Source: an uncultured Sphingomonadaceae bacterium (GTDB lineage Bacteria > Pseudomonadota > Alphaproteobacteria > Sphingomonadales > Sphingomonadaceae). From it: 64,000 nt of DNA. Positions within the stretch are counted from its first letter, which is position 1; each line of letters begins with the position of its first letter. This document shows, piece after piece, positions 55,508-64,000 of the stretch. A program made the position numbers and the translations under genes. The notes beneath the pieces are model-generated. The model was not told the origin of the DNA and made no database searches. It saw only the letters and a program-made list of their open reading frames with translations. The stretch covers positions 62,001 through 126,000 of the forward strand of contig CANLBM010000009.1 in assembly GCA_947488845.1 (NCBI GenBank), in the 5' to 3' direction.

Positions 55508-57349
55508 ATGCACAATCATTCCTTTATGCGTCTTGTGAAACATAAATTTAAGATATTGCTGGCGATGTCCGCGACATTTGTCGCGACAAGCGTTCCTCTT
55601 TCTCCTGCCGTTGCGCAATATAGCAACCAGGCCGATTCCGATGATCTTCAGGACGCGTTGCGCCGTATTGCTCGTGATTCCAATGATTCCTCCGCTCTGG
55701 CAGACGCCGGACTGGCAGCGCTGAAGCTGGGCGATATGCGCGCGGCGATCGGTTTTCTTGCCAAGGCGGATCAAATCTATGCTTCAAGTGGCAGAGTGAA
55801 GGTCGGTCTCGGCAGAGCATTGCTGGCCGAGGAAAATCCCTTTGGCGCAATCCGTTATTTCAATCAGGCAGTGGACAACGGTATCGCGGCGCGCGAAATT
55901 GCCGCGGATCGTGGTCTCGCCTATGATCTTGTCGGGCGTAACCGGGATGCCCAGAAAGACTATGAACTGGCGATGCGCTACGGCACCAGTGAAGAACTGA
56001 TCGAGCGCTATGCCGTCTCGCTGGGGATCAGCGGCGATGTTGAACGGGCGGATGCGCAGCTCAACCCCCTGCTCCAGAAAAGCAACCGTGATGCATGGCG
56101 CAACCGCGCGTTTATCTATGCCATGAACGGCAAGAAAAAAGACGCCGAGAATATTGTCGAGCAAACCATGGAGCGGCGAATGGCGAAAGCCATCAAGCCT
56201 TTTCTTGACCGGATGCCCAAGCTGACCGCGGCGCAGAAGGCCGCTGCCGTCCATTATGGTCATTTCCCCGCCAGCGAAAATATCGGGGTCGATGTGGCCG
56301 CGGTTCAAATGGCATCCAATATGGCTGCCAGAGGCGGTGATGGCGCCGATGCAGGACTGATCCCGGTCGGACCGGCATTGGGTGCAGATGTGGAACGTCC
56401 GCGTGTGCTGGCCATGCCCGATAAGTCGCTGCGCCGTCGCCCGGGAGCGGCAGACCGGAAAAGCACCGACCGGAAAGCAGGCAAGCGCTCGAAAAAAGAT
56501 GAATTGGTCGTATTGTCCCGCACGGATTTGCCGGCTCCGGCAGCGACAGGGTCGGCGCGCGCGCCCACATTATCAACTGCGGTATCGGCATCGGTGAAGA
56601 GTGAGCCTCAGCCTGCGCAGAACCCGCCGGAACCGGTAAAGATTGCCGAAAGCCAGACGGTGGTGAAAACAGCTGCTCCCGGTTTTCAAACCACTCTTGG
56701 TGTCAGTCGGTCCCCGGCGCTAGTGTCCCAAACCATTGAACGCAAGGTCGAAATTGCTGGACGTGCTCCGGTTTCCCGACCAGCGGTCCAGTCCGTTGCG
56801 GCTGACCCGCCCGCGATCGAAACGGGAATGGCAAAGCCAGTGGACCTGATCAATTTTGACCTTGCCCAAACGCAGCCTGCGCCGGTCGAAACGGCGGCTG
56901 CAGAACCTGTGAGGAGACCGCTTTCCGACATTATCAATGGTATTGATATTCCCGAGCAGGAAAAAAGAACCGGTGTGGTTCCGGTTGATCTGGACGAAAT
57001 CGAACCGGCCAAGCCACAGCCCAAGATTGTGGCGAAACCGGTCGAAAAAGTTCCGGTCAAACCGAAGGAGCCAGTGCATCCGAAACGCTACTGGGTACAG
57101 ATTGCTACGGGTTCCAATCTCGATGCGCTCAAATTTGACTATCGCCGCATGACCAAGAAACAGCCGGACCTGTTCAAGAAACAGAAAGCCTGGACCTCGC
57201 CTTGGGGCCAGACCCGGCGACTGGTGATCGGACCGTTTGACGATTTCAAGGCGGCCAAGGCCTTTGAAGCGGATTATCGCAAGGATGGCGGCGACGGTTT
57301 TGCCTGGGCCAGTGCCGATGGTGTCGAGGTCAACGAGCTGACCAAATGA
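55508..57349 (+). CDS. TPR/SPOR-domain envelope protein
   Basis: 613 residues. A signal peptide (about 10-37, ending SPAVAQ) is followed by a helical repeat region resembling tetratricopeptides (about 45-240: LADAGLAALKLGDMRAAIGF, GLGRALLAEENPFGAIRYFN, DLVGRNRDAQKDYELAMRYG). A long Pro/Ala/Val-rich linker leads to a C-terminal SPOR domain (about 525-610: RYWVQIATGSNLDALKFDYR, WGQTRRLVIGPFDDFKAAKA), which suggests binding to septal peptidoglycan. It occupies the place directly after ftsZ, where many alphaproteobacteria have lpxC, and may act in division. An alternative ATG lies at 55526. Confidence 0.82.
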   Translation: MHNHSFMRLVKHKFKILLAMSATFVATSVPLSPAVAQYSNQADSDDLQDALRRIARDSNDSSALADAGLAALKLGDMRAAIGFLAKADQIYASSGRVKVGLGRALLAEENPFGAIRYFNQAVDNGIAAREIAADRGLAYDLVGRNRDAQKDYELAMRYGTSEELIERYAVSLGISGDVERADAQLNPLLQKSNRDAWRNRAFIYAMNGKKKDAENIVEQTMERRMAKAIKPFLDRMPKLTAAQKAAAVHYGHFPASENIGVDVAAVQMASNMAARGGDGADAGLIPVGPALGADVERPRVLAMPDKSLRRRPGAADRKSTDRKAGKRSKKDELVVLSRTDLPAPAATGSARAPTLSTAVSASVKSEPQPAQNPPEPVKIAESQTVVKTAAPGFQTTLGVSRSPALVSQTIERKVEIAGRAPVSRPAVQSVAADPPAIETGMAKPVDLINFDLAQTQPAPVETAAAEPVRRPLSDIINGIDIPEQEKRTGVVPVDLDEIEPAKPQPKIVAKPVEKVPVKPKEPVHPKRYWVQIATGSNLDALKFDYRRMTKKQPDLFKKQKAWTSPWGQTRRLVIGPFDDFKAAKAFEADYRKDGGDGFAWASADGVEVNELTK

Positions 57350-58506
57350 GCCAGTTGAAAAGCTACGCCAGCGACCCCGCGAACAGCCGGGGCCGTCTGC
57401 ACGATGAAAAACGCGAAGTCACACGCGGGCCGCGCGACGATTTCCAGCGCGACCGCGATCGGATCATCCACAGCATTTCCTTCCGCCGCTTGCGCCACAA
57501 GACCCAGGTTTTTGTTGCTCCGGACGGCGACCATTACCGGGTCCGGCTGACGCATAGTCTGGAGGTTGCGCAGATTGGCCGGACGATGGCCCGCGCACTC
57601 GGCCTGAACGAGGATCTGACCGAAGCGCTCTGTCTCGCGCATGATATCGGGCATCCACCTTTCGGCCATGCCGGGGAAGACGCGCTGCAGGAAGCCCTGG
57701 TTGAATTCGGGGGGTTCGATCACAACGCCCAGACTATCCGGACGCTGACCCGGCTCGAGACTCCTTATCCGCGCTGGAACGGCCTTAACCTGACATGGGA
57801 GATGCTGGAAGGTCTCGCCAAGCATAATGGGCCGGTGGGCAAACCGACATGGGCGCTCGCCGAGGTCAATGACGCGATGGACCTCGACCTGCATAGCTGG
57901 CCGTCGCTGGAGGCTCAGATTGCGGCCATTGCTGACGATATAGCCTATGACAATCATGATATCGATGACGGGATGCGGGCTGGACTGCTGACGCTTGATC
58001 AATTGCTCGAACTGCCGTTCATTGCCGAACGGTGGCGGATTATTTGCGATCGCTTTTCCGACGTGCCGCAGGATCGCCTGTTGCCGGAACTGATCCGCGA
58101 CCAGATCGGACTGATGGCCAATGACGTATTGAAAACCACCCAGGCGCGTATTGACGAGCTGGGTGTGAAGTCGCCGGAGGACGTGCGGCATGCGGGTCAG
58201 ATGATCGGTGGCTTTTCCAGCGCTATGGCCGAGCAGGAACGGATGCTCAAAAAGTTCATGTATAAGAATCTCTATCATCACCCCAAGCAGACGGGTGCGG
58301 CGGAAGAGGGGAAGATGATGGTCGGTGATCTGGTCAAAGCCTATCGCGAACAACCGGACCTGATGCCGGACAGCTGGGCCTCGGCCTTGCCCCAGGATGA
58401 ACCGCACCGGATCCGCCATATCGCAGATTTTCTCGCCGGGATGACCGACCGCTATGCACGGACCCGGCACCGGGAAATATTCGGCGAGCGGGCAGTTCAA
58501 GCCTGA
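57346..58506 (+). CDS. dgt: dNTP triphosphohydrolase (Dgt-like)
   Basis: HD-domain enzyme that splits dNTPs to deoxynucleoside and triphosphate, 386 residues, the shorter type 2 form rather than the 505-residue E. coli Dgt. The metal-binding set is visible: IHSISFRRLRHKTQVFV, LCLAHDIGHPPFGHAGEDAL (HD) and EFGGFDHNAQTIRTLTRLE, with ADDIAYDNHDIDDGMRAGLL as the later aspartate. The start overlaps the SPOR protein stop (ATGA). Substrate range is inferred from the family only. Confidence 0.92.
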   Translation: MSQLKSYASDPANSRGRLHDEKREVTRGPRDDFQRDRDRIIHSISFRRLRHKTQVFVAPDGDHYRVRLTHSLEVAQIGRTMARALGLNEDLTEALCLAHDIGHPPFGHAGEDALQEALVEFGGFDHNAQTIRTLTRLETPYPRWNGLNLTWEMLEGLAKHNGPVGKPTWALAEVNDAMDLDLHSWPSLEAQIAAIADDIAYDNHDIDDGMRAGLLTLDQLLELPFIAERWRIICDRFSDVPQDRLLPELIRDQIGLMANDVLKTTQARIDELGVKSPEDVRHAGQMIGGFSSAMAEQERMLKKFMYKNLYHHPKQTGAAEEGKMMVGDLVKAYREQPDLMPDSWASALPQDEPHRIRHIADFLAGMTDRYARTRHREIFGERAVQA

Positions 58507-58597
58507 TCCCGTCGCCCCAGCGAAGGCCGGAGTCCAACCCAAGTTCGCGAGTCTCCGAAAAATTGGTTTGGATAGCAGCCTTCGCTGCTATGACGGC
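58507..58597. repeat. dispersed repeat with CAGCGAAGGC / GCCTTCGCTG arms
   Basis: CAGCGAAGGC (58518-58527) and GCCTTCGCTG (58578-58587) are perfect 10-bp inverted arms. Outer strings CCCGTCGCCC and TGACGGC add further partial pairing. The start GTCGCCCCAGCGAAGGCCGGAGTCC is of a type I recall from many proteobacterial intergenic regions. It lies between dgt and the Rossmann protein gene. Confidence 0.65.
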
Positions 58598-58629
58598 TTG
58601 TCTAGCGTAGATTCTGGGGGAAACAGACA

Positions 58630-59289
58630 ATGGCCGACAAAATCCTGATCCTTGGTGCCACCGGCCTGATCGGCGGCCTGCTGACCCGCAAGCTGGTCGA
58701 GCAGGGGGTAGGAAACGAGCTCCATCTACTGCTCCGCAGACCTTATCGCGAGGACGTCGGCAAAGCAAAAGTCCACATCCAGCTCCAGGAAAACTGGCCT
58801 GCGACGATCGCCAGGATCAAGCCCGATATCGTGATATCCTGCCTCGGCTCGACGATGAAAAAGGCGGGATCGAAGGCGGAATTTGCCGCGGTCGACCGCG
58901 ATCTGGTCGGCGCCGCGGCAGCCGCGGCGAAGGCGGCGGGCGCGAAACAGTTTATCGCGGTCTCGTCAACCATGGCGGACAGTAGCGCATCGAGCTTCTA
59001 TCTGAAGACCAAGGGTGAGGCCGAAGGCCTGATGCGTGCCCAGAAATTCGACCGTCTCGATATCATCCGTCCTGGCCTGCTGCGCGGGGAACGGACCAAT
59101 GACAATCGTATCGGTGAAAGCCTCGCCATCGCTGCCAGCCCGATCATGGATTTGCTCCTGCACGGAAAATTTCGCCGCTACCGGTCGATCCTAGCCAGCG
59201 ATGTCGCCGATGCGATTGTTGCGCTGATGGGCGAGAGCGTTCCGGGGGAGTTTGTGCACGAGAATGACGCGATCTGGGGGATGGTCTGA
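58630..59289 (+). CDS. NAD(P)-binding Rossmann protein, TIP30-like
   Basis: 219 residues of the atypical short-chain dehydrogenase fold. The cofactor loop is ILILGATGLIGGLLTRKLVE (residues 5-24), followed by IVISCLGSTMKKAGSKAEF, AKQFIAVSSTMADSSASSFY and YLKTKGEAEGLMRAQKFDRL, in which Tyr and Lys of the active-site YxxxK pattern are present (YLKTK). The RPGLLRGERTNDNRIGESLA block resembles eukaryotic TIP30/HTATIP2 and bacterial relatives. No reaction is assigned. GGGGG lies upstream of the ATG. Confidence 0.82.
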   Translation: MADKILILGATGLIGGLLTRKLVEQGVGNELHLLLRRPYREDVGKAKVHIQLQENWPATIARIKPDIVISCLGSTMKKAGSKAEFAAVDRDLVGAAAAAAKAAGAKQFIAVSSTMADSSASSFYLKTKGEAEGLMRAQKFDRLDIIRPGLLRGERTNDNRIGESLAIAASPIMDLLLHGKFRRYRSILASDVADAIVALMGESVPGEFVHENDAIWGMV

Positions 59290-59397
59290 GTCGAAATTAT
59301 AGGACCTGATCCATAGAATCGTTGACTCCTCCCGCCCGCTGATCCACTCCTTAATCTGCTTTTTGATCGGCGCTTTCGGGCAAGGATCATGAGGCGT

Positions 59398-59638
59398 TGC
59401 GGGAGAGTGTTGTTCTGTCCCAAAAAGACCGAAAAGCCGCCGAAGGAGCAACCGCCCCGGAAACTCTCAGGCCCACGGACCGCAACCGTCTCACAAGCAC
59501 TCTGGAAAGAGCCCTCCGTCGCGAAAGCTATGGCGGGCCACCGAAGGGGTAAATTCTTGTCGCAGCGGCGACGGCGGACCCGTCCGCCGAAGCCTTGGCG
59601 AAGAAGGATGAAACTCTCAGGTTCCGTGACAGAGGGGG
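59398..59638 (+). ncRNA. tandem glycine riboswitch
   Basis: This 395-base gap upstream of gcvT holds two glycine-aptamer cores. The first has GCGGGAGAG (59399-59407), GCCGCCGAAGGAGCAA and GGAAACTCTCAGGCCCACGG. The second has CTCTGGAAAGAG (59500-59511), GGCCACCGAAGGGGTAAA and GATGAAACTCTCAGG, closing with GACAGAGGGGG. Tandem aptamers of this type switch on gcv operons when glycine is abundant. The P3 arm of the second aptamer is enlarged by a palindromic string (59556-59608). The rest of the gap (59290-59397 and 59639-59684) shows nothing else clear. Confidence 0.93.
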
Positions 59639-59684
59639 CAGTTTTGCAGGGCTTTGCTGCGGGCTGTCTTCTTGATGCGGAAAT

Positions 59685-60830
59685 ATGATGAGTGATAATG
59701 AAGAAAATCTGAAACAACTTCCCCTCGGCGACTGGCATCGCGGCCTCGGCGCGCGCATGGTGCCCTTTGCCGGCTATCAAATGCCGGTGCAATATGAAGG
59801 CGTAATGGCCGAACATATCTGGACCCGGACCGAAGCGGGGCTGTTCGATGTATCGCACATGGGGCAATTGCAACTGACCGGTGACGGCGCCGCCGATGCG
59901 CTGGAGCGGATTACGCCGGGCAATCTGTCGGCATTGGCTGCGGGCAAAATCCGTTATACTTTGCTGCTCGCCCAGGATGGCGGGATATTGGATGACCTTA
60001 TGGTCACCAACACCGGCCATAATCTTTATCTGGTGGTCAACGGCGCGACCAAATATGATGACATCGCCTATTTGCGTGAGCAATTGCCAGACAGCGTGAC
60101 GCTCAACCATCTGGAAGATGCGGCACTGCTGGCGCTGCAGGGGCCGAAGGCGGCGGAAGCGATTGCCAAGCTGGGGATCGATCCGCACGAACCGGACTGG
60201 CCAGAGCCGACCGATCTCTATTTCATGGAAGCGGGTCCGTTCCTGTGGCGCGGTATCCCGCTCGGGATCAGTCGCTCGGGCTATACCGGTGAAGACGGTT
60301 TCGAAATCAGTGTCCCGTCCGAACATGCCGAAACCCTCGCTTCGGCATTGATGGAACTGGAAGAAGTACGGCCGATTGGGCTGGGCGCGCGCGACAGTTT
60401 GCGGCTGGAGGCGGGATTGCCGCTTTATGGCCATGACATGGGTCCTGGCTTGTTGCCGGTCGAAGCGAATCTGAGCTTTGCGCTGTCGAAGGTGCGGCGC
60501 GAAGAGGGTAATTTTGCCGGAGCGGAGCGCGTGCTCGCGCAATATCCGGACAAGGCGGCAAAAAAACGGGTCGGTCTTTTTGTCGATGGTCGCCAACCTG
60601 TTCGCGAAGGCGCAACGATCGTTGATGATACCGGCGCGTCCATCGGGGTGGTTACCAGCGGCGGTTTTTCGCCGACGCTGCAGCGCCCCATCGCGATGGC
60701 TTATGTCCCGATGGACCTGTCCGAAACCGGAACGGCCATTGCCGTCGAACAGCGCGGTAAAAAAATTGCTTGCACCGTCGCGGATATGCCTTTTGTAAAG
60801 CATCACTATCACCGCAAACCCAAGCAATAG
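59685..60830 (+). CDS. gcvT: glycine cleavage T-protein (aminomethyltransferase)
   Basis: Transfers the methylene group from aminomethyl-lipoyl-GcvH to tetrahydrofolate, releasing ammonia; 381 residues. [60 protein letters not shown] and [20 protein letters not shown] (folate-binding and catalytic Asp region) are conserved. Paired ATGs at 59685 and 59688. It is first in gcvT-gcvH-gcvPA-gcvPB and controlled by the riboswitch upstream. Confidence 0.96.
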   Translation: MMSDNEENLKQLPLGDWHRGLGARMVPFAGYQMPVQYEGVMAEHIWTRTEAGLFDVSHMGQLQLTGDGAADALERITPGNLSALAAGKIRYTLLLAQDGGILDDLMVTNTGHNLYLVVNGATKYDDIAYLREQLPDSVTLNHLEDAALLALQGPKAAEAIAKLGIDPHEPDWPEPTDLYFMEAGPFLWRGIPLGISRSGYTGEDGFEISVPSEHAETLASALMELEEVRPIGLGARDSLRLEAGLPLYGHDMGPGLLPVEANLSFALSKVRREEGNFAGAERVLAQYPDKAAKKRVGLFVDGRQPVREGATIVDDTGASIGVVTSGGFSPTLQRPIAMAYVPMDLSETGTAIAVEQRGKKIACTVADMPFVKHHYHRKPKQ

Positions 60831-60853
60831 ATTGTCAGGAAGAGGAAACGAGC

Positions 60854-61225
60854 ATGAGCCGATATTATACCGATGAACATGAATGGGTCGATGTCGAAGG
60901 CGACACGGCTACCGTCGGAATTACCGACTATGCGCAGGAACAGCTGGGCGACATTGTGTTTGTCGAAGTGCCGGACGTCGGCACGGAACTGGGCCAGGGC
61001 GACGACGCCGCAGTAGTGGAGTCGGTCAAGGCCGCGTCCGACGTCTATGCGGCAGTATCCGGCGAAGTGATCGAAGTGAACGAGATGCTGGAAGACGAGC
61101 CCGGGCTGGTCAACTCCTCGGCAGAAGAAGACGGCTGGTTTTTCCGGCTTACTCTGGCGGACAAGGACGAGCTTGACGATCTGATGGACGAAAAAGCCTA
61201 TAAGGCGTTCGTCGACGGTTTGTAG
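60854..61225 (+). CDS. gcvH: glycine cleavage H-protein
   Basis: Lipoyl carrier of the glycine cleavage system, 123 residues. The lipoylated lysine is in [20 protein letters not shown] (about residue 59), and [20 protein letters not shown] is the typical N-terminus. AGAGGA lies about 7 bases before the ATG at 60854. It follows gcvT by 23 bases; an intergenic repeat separates it from gcvPA. Confidence 0.97.
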   Translation: MSRYYTDEHEWVDVEGDTATVGITDYAQEQLGDIVFVEVPDVGTELGQGDDAAVVESVKAASDVYAAVSGEVIEVNEMLEDEPGLVNSSAEEDGWFFRLTLADKDELDDLMDEKAYKAFVDGL

Positions 61226-61230
61226 TTTTT

Positions 61231-61344
61231 CTCCCCTGCTCTTCAGAGGAGGGGATCAAGGGGGTGGTGGCGATGCGCTACTGTCGCTCGCGCAAGCGAC
61301 AGGCGGAACCAAACCACCCCGACCTCTCCTTTGAAAAGGAGGGG
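61231..61344. repeat. compound palindromic repeat CTCCCCT...AGGAGGGG in the gcv operon
   Basis: Nested inverted repeats are visible: outer CCCCT/AGGAGGGG strings, GGGGGTGGT (61260-61268) against ACCACCCC (61313-61320), and a central perfect hairpin CTGTCGCT-CGCGCA-AGCGACAG (61281-61302). The ends pair with each other as well as locally. It lies between gcvH and gcvPA, so it will be transcribed and could modulate downstream expression. It belongs to the same general style as the element at 30165-30287 but differs in its core. Confidence 0.75.
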
Positions 61345-61363
61345 CTAAAGTGAAGGAAAGAAA

Positions 61364-62722
61364 ATGCGTTATCTCCCGCTGACTCCCGATGACCGGCAAT
61401 CCATGCTGGCCACGATCGGCGCGCAATCGGTCGACGACCTGTTCGTCGATGTGCCGGAGGAAGCCCGGCTGAACGGACCGATCGAGGGCCTGCCGATGCA
61501 CGCGGGCGAGATGGCGGTAGAAGCGCATATGAAGGCGCTCGCGAAAAAGAACCATGCCGCCGGCGACATGCCGTTTTTTCTGGGGGCAGGGGCCTATCGC
61601 CACCATGTCCCGGCCAGCGTCGACCATATCATCCAGCGCGGCGAATTCCTCACCGCCTACACGCCCTACCAGCCGGAAATCGCGCAGGGCACGCTACAGA
61701 CCCTGTTTGAATTCCAGACCCAGGTCGCGCGCCTGTTCGGCGTCGACGTCGCCAATGCCTCGATGTATGACGGCTCGACCGCCTGCTGGGAAGCGATCAC
61801 CATGGCGCGCCGGATCACCAAGCGCGGCAAGGCGATCCTTTCGTCGGGCCTGCATCCCCATTATGTTTCGGTCGCCAAGACCATGGCCCGCTTCACCAAG
61901 GACGATCTGTCCTATCAGGCGCCAAGCCTTGAAGCTGCGACCGACGGCCAGAATATCCTCGACCAGATCGATGACGAGACCAGCTGCGTGGTCGTACAAT
62001 ATCCCGATATATTGGGCCGCATCGGCGACCTTTCCGCCATCGCGGAAAAAGCGCACAAGCATAAAGCCCTGCTGATTGCTGTCGTCACCGAACCCGTCGC
62101 ACTCGGCGCGATCAGGTCGCCGGGTGAAATGGATGCCGATATCGTCGTCGGCGAAGGCCAGTCTCTGGGGGTCGGGCTGCAATTCGGCGGTCCCTATGTC
62201 GGCCTGTTCGGCTGCAAGCAGAAATATGTCCGGCAGATGCCCGGTCGGCTGTGCGGCGAGACCGTCGATGCCGAAGGCAAGCGCGGTTTTGTCCTGACGC
62301 TTTCCACCCGCGAGCAGCATATCCGCCGCGAGAAAGCGACGTCCAATATCTGTACCAACAGCGGCCTGTGCGCGCTGGCGTTCACCGCGCACATGACCTT
62401 GCTTGGCGAGAAGGGGCTGCGCGAACTGGCGATGCTCAACCATAAGAAAGCAGTGCAGGCGGCAGACCGGCTATCGAAAATCCCGGGCGTGAAACTGTTG
62501 AATGAAAGCTTTTTCAACGAGTTCACGCTGGTTCTTGATGCAGATTCCCGACCTATTGTCCGGCAGCTTGCCGATCAGAGAATATTGGCCGGTGTCTCGC
62601 TTGGTCGCCTGTATCCCGAAGCAGGAAATCTTGCGCATGGCGTGCTTGTGGCGGTGACAGAGACATCGACAGACGCGGAAGTCGAGGCGCTGGCGACTGC
62701 TCTCGAAGGAGTCCTGTCATGA
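61364..62722 (+). CDS. gcvPA: glycine dehydrogenase (decarboxylating) subunit 1
   Basis: N-terminal half of the split P-protein, 452 residues; with GcvPB it decarboxylates glycine and loads Gcv[60 protein letters not shown] and [20 protein letters not shown] are standard GcvPA blocks. It carries no PLP lysine, as expected for this half. GAAGGAAAG lies just before the ATG. It overlaps gcvPB by 4 bases. Confidence 0.97.
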   Translation: MRYLPLTPDDRQSMLATIGAQSVDDLFVDVPEEARLNGPIEGLPMHAGEMAVEAHMKALAKKNHAAGDMPFFLGAGAYRHHVPASVDHIIQRGEFLTAYTPYQPEIAQGTLQTLFEFQTQVARLFGVDVANASMYDGSTACWEAITMARRITKRGKAILSSGLHPHYVSVAKTMARFTKDDLSYQAPSLEAATDGQNILDQIDDETSCVVVQYPDILGRIGDLSAIAEKAHKHKALLIAVVTEPVALGAIRSPGEMDADIVVGEGQSLGVGLQFGGPYVGLFGCKQKYVRQMPGRLCGETVDAEGKRGFVLTLSTREQHIRREKATSNICTNSGLCALAFTAHMTLLGEKGLRELAMLNHKKAVQAADRLSKIPGVKLLNESFFNEFTLVLDADSRPIVRQLADQRILAGVSLGRLYPEAGNLAHGVLVAVTETSTDAEVEALATALEGVLS

Positions 62723-64000
62723 ACATGCTCGCTGAAGGACGCCCGACCAAGCAGGAAGCCGATTTGATCATGCCCGAACAAAATGCCGTCACCACCCACA
62801 CCGGCAACCGTGCCCTGATGGTCGACGAACCGCTGATCTTTGAAATCGGTTCGCCCGATCGCAGCGGTGTTGATCTTCCGGAGTCACCACAAGTCGAAAG
62901 CCGTCTCGGCGGTCTCGAACGCGAAGCGCCGATCGCCATTCCTGGATTGTCCGAGGGAGAGATGGTGCGTCACTATACCCGCCTCAGCCGGCAGAATTAC
63001 GCCATCGACGTCGGCCTGTTCCCGCTCGGCAGCTGCACGATGAAACATAATCCACGGCTCAATGAGAAAATGGCGCGGCTCAAGGGCTTTGCCGATATCC
63101 ATCCACTGCAGCCGGTGGAGAGCGTGCAGGGCGCCCTGGAATTGATTCATGAACTGGCAGAATGGCTGAAGCTCCTGACCGGCATGCCGGCGGTTGCGAT
63201 GTCGCCAAAGGCAGGCGCGCATGGCGAGCTCTGCGGCATATTGGCGATCCGTTCGGCGCTGGAAGCACGCGGCGACGCCCGTGAAGTGATCCTGGTGCCG
63301 GAAAGCGCCCACGGCACCAATCCGGCGACCGCCGCTTTTGCCGGTTACAAGGTCGAAGACATCCCCGCGAATAAGGATGGCCGGGTTGACCTCGAAGCGC
63401 TCAAGGCGCGGCTCGGTCCCGATGTTGCCGGTGTCATGATCACCAACCCCAATACCTGCGGTCTGTTCGAACCGGATATGAAGGCGATTTCCGACGCGGT
63501 GCACGCGGCCGGTGGTCTGGTCTACTGCGACGGTGCCAATTTCAACGCGATTGTCGGCCGAGTCCGTCCCGGCGATCTCGGTGTCGATGCGATGCACATC
63601 AACCTGCACAAGACCTTCTCAACGCCCCATGGCGGTGGCGGTCCGGGTTCCGGCCCTGTCGTGTTTTCCGAAGCGCTCGCGCCGTTCGCGCCGCTGCCGA
63701 TTGTTGAAGAAACCGACGACGGCCACTTCCGTCTGGTCGAGGAAGAAACTGCCGATGAGCATCACAGCAACAGCTTTGGCCGGATGGTCGCTTTCCACGG
63801 CCAGATGGGCATGTTCACCCGCGCGCTGACCTATATGCTCAGCCACGGTGCCGATGGCCTGAAACAGGTCTCCGAAGATGCCGTGCTCAACGCGAATTAT
63901 ATTCTGCGCAGCCTCGAAACCGTGCTCGATGCCCCGTTCGCGAAGAGCGGGCCGTGCATGCACGAGGCTTTATTCTCGGACAAAGGCTTTGCCAATGATC
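62719..64000 (+). CDS. gcvPB: glycine dehydrogenase (decarboxylating) subunit 2, cut by window edge
   Basis: C-terminal, PLP-carrying half of the split P-protein; about 427 of roughly 510-520 residues are in the window and the frame is open at the right edge. [20 protein letters not shown] is the usual early motif, [20 protein letters not shown] the middle one, and [20 protein letters not shown] holds the PLP lysine (about residue 297). The ATG at 62719 overlaps the gcvPA stop. Confidence 0.96.
   Translation, partial: MNMLAEGRPTKQEADLIMPEQNAVTTHTGNRALMVDEPLIFEIGSPDRSGVDLPESPQVESRLGGLEREAPIAIPGLSEGEMVRHYTRLSRQNYAIDVGLFPLGSCTMKHNPRLNEKMARLKGFADIHPLQPVESVQGALELIHELAEWLKLLTGMPAVAMSPKAGAHGELCGILAIRSALEARGDAREVILVPESAHGTNPATAAFAGYKVEDIPANKDGRVDLEALKARLGPDVAGVMITNPNTCGLFEPDMKAISDAVHAAGGLVYCDGANFNAIVGRVRPGDLGVDAMHINLHKTFSTPHGGGGPGSGPVVFSEALAPFAPLPIVEETDDGHFRLVEEETADEHHSNSFGRMVAFHGQMGMFTRALTYMLSHGADGLKQVSEDAVLNANYILRSLETVLDAPFAKSGPCMHEALFSDKGFAND

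Noticed and set aside
59178..60827. A 549-codon minus-strand open frame over gcvT and the riboswitch
   Set aside because: It runs through both aptamers and gcvT in antisense and shows no family features.
1..64000. CRISPR arrays, tRNA or rRNA genes, insertion sequences, phage genes
   Set aside because: No regularly spaced identical repeats, cloverleaf sequences, transposase, integrase or phage structural proteins were found on either strand while reading.

Overview
The window looks like chromosomal DNA from an alphaproteobacterium of the order Sphingomonadales, in or near the Sphingopyxis / Sphingorhabdus / Parasphingorhabdus group. This rests on gene order and on protein style: TonB-dependent receptors with the LLNGSAVG-type C-terminus, an FtsZ beginning [16 protein letters not shown], an ispH-thrB-rnhA operon, a SPOR-nagZ-scpAB-tatABC run, and several dispersed palindromic repeats. 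No similarity search was possible, so the genus is a guess. Coding density is very high. I see no rRNA, tRNA, CRISPR array, prophage or insertion sequence.

Layout. 1-2182: a TonB receptor cut by the left edge. 2403-5385: infA, maf, a small RNase E/G, a maleylacetoacetate-isomerase-like GST and a GFA-type zinc protein. 5389-7956: a second TonB receptor with a MarR regulator behind it. 8010-15063 (minus): a Tad/Flp pilus operon cpaA-cpaB-cpaC-cpaD-cpaE-tadB-tadC, which lacks both cpaF and a pilin gene. 15145-17489: a hydrolase, a FAD oxidoreductase and a YegP-like small protein. 17486-19856 (minus): ispH-thrB-rnhA. 20015-27169: an unknown lipoprotein, argS, a SPOR protein, nagZ, scpA, scpB and tatABC. 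27263-29547 (minus): a His/Asp/Glu-rich TonB receptor resembling ZnuD with a 41-residue entericidin-like lipoprotein after it, behind a palindrome that matches the Zur-box pattern. 29685-35360: a mixed metabolic stretch (VOC protein, purT, GST, AEC transporter, dienoyl-CoA-isomerase-like crotonase, cysteine synthase). 35350-36513: two unknown envelope proteins.

36615-55400 is a complete division and cell wall (dcw) cluster: mraZ-rsmH-ftsL-ftsI-murE-murF-mraY-murD-ftsW-murG-murC-murB-ddl-ftsQ-ftsA-ftsZ. Most neighbours overlap by 4 bases. It is preceded by six CCC triplets spaced exactly 10 nt apart, taken as MraZ operators. A TPR/SPOR protein, dgt and a Rossmann-fold protein follow. 59398-64000 is the glycine cleavage operon gcvT-gcvH-gcvPA-gcvPB behind a tandem glycine riboswitch; gcvPB runs off the right edge.

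Most of the window is housekeeping. I do not see a clear new defence or biosynthetic system. The points most worth a second look are: a dispersed repeat lodged in the second aptamer of the glycine riboswitch; a repeat-derived 47-codon frame that bridges murC and murB by ATGA overlaps on both sides; the Tad locus without its motor ATPase; the putative Zur-controlled receptor/entericidin pair; and the MraZ operator array that runs into a hairpin.
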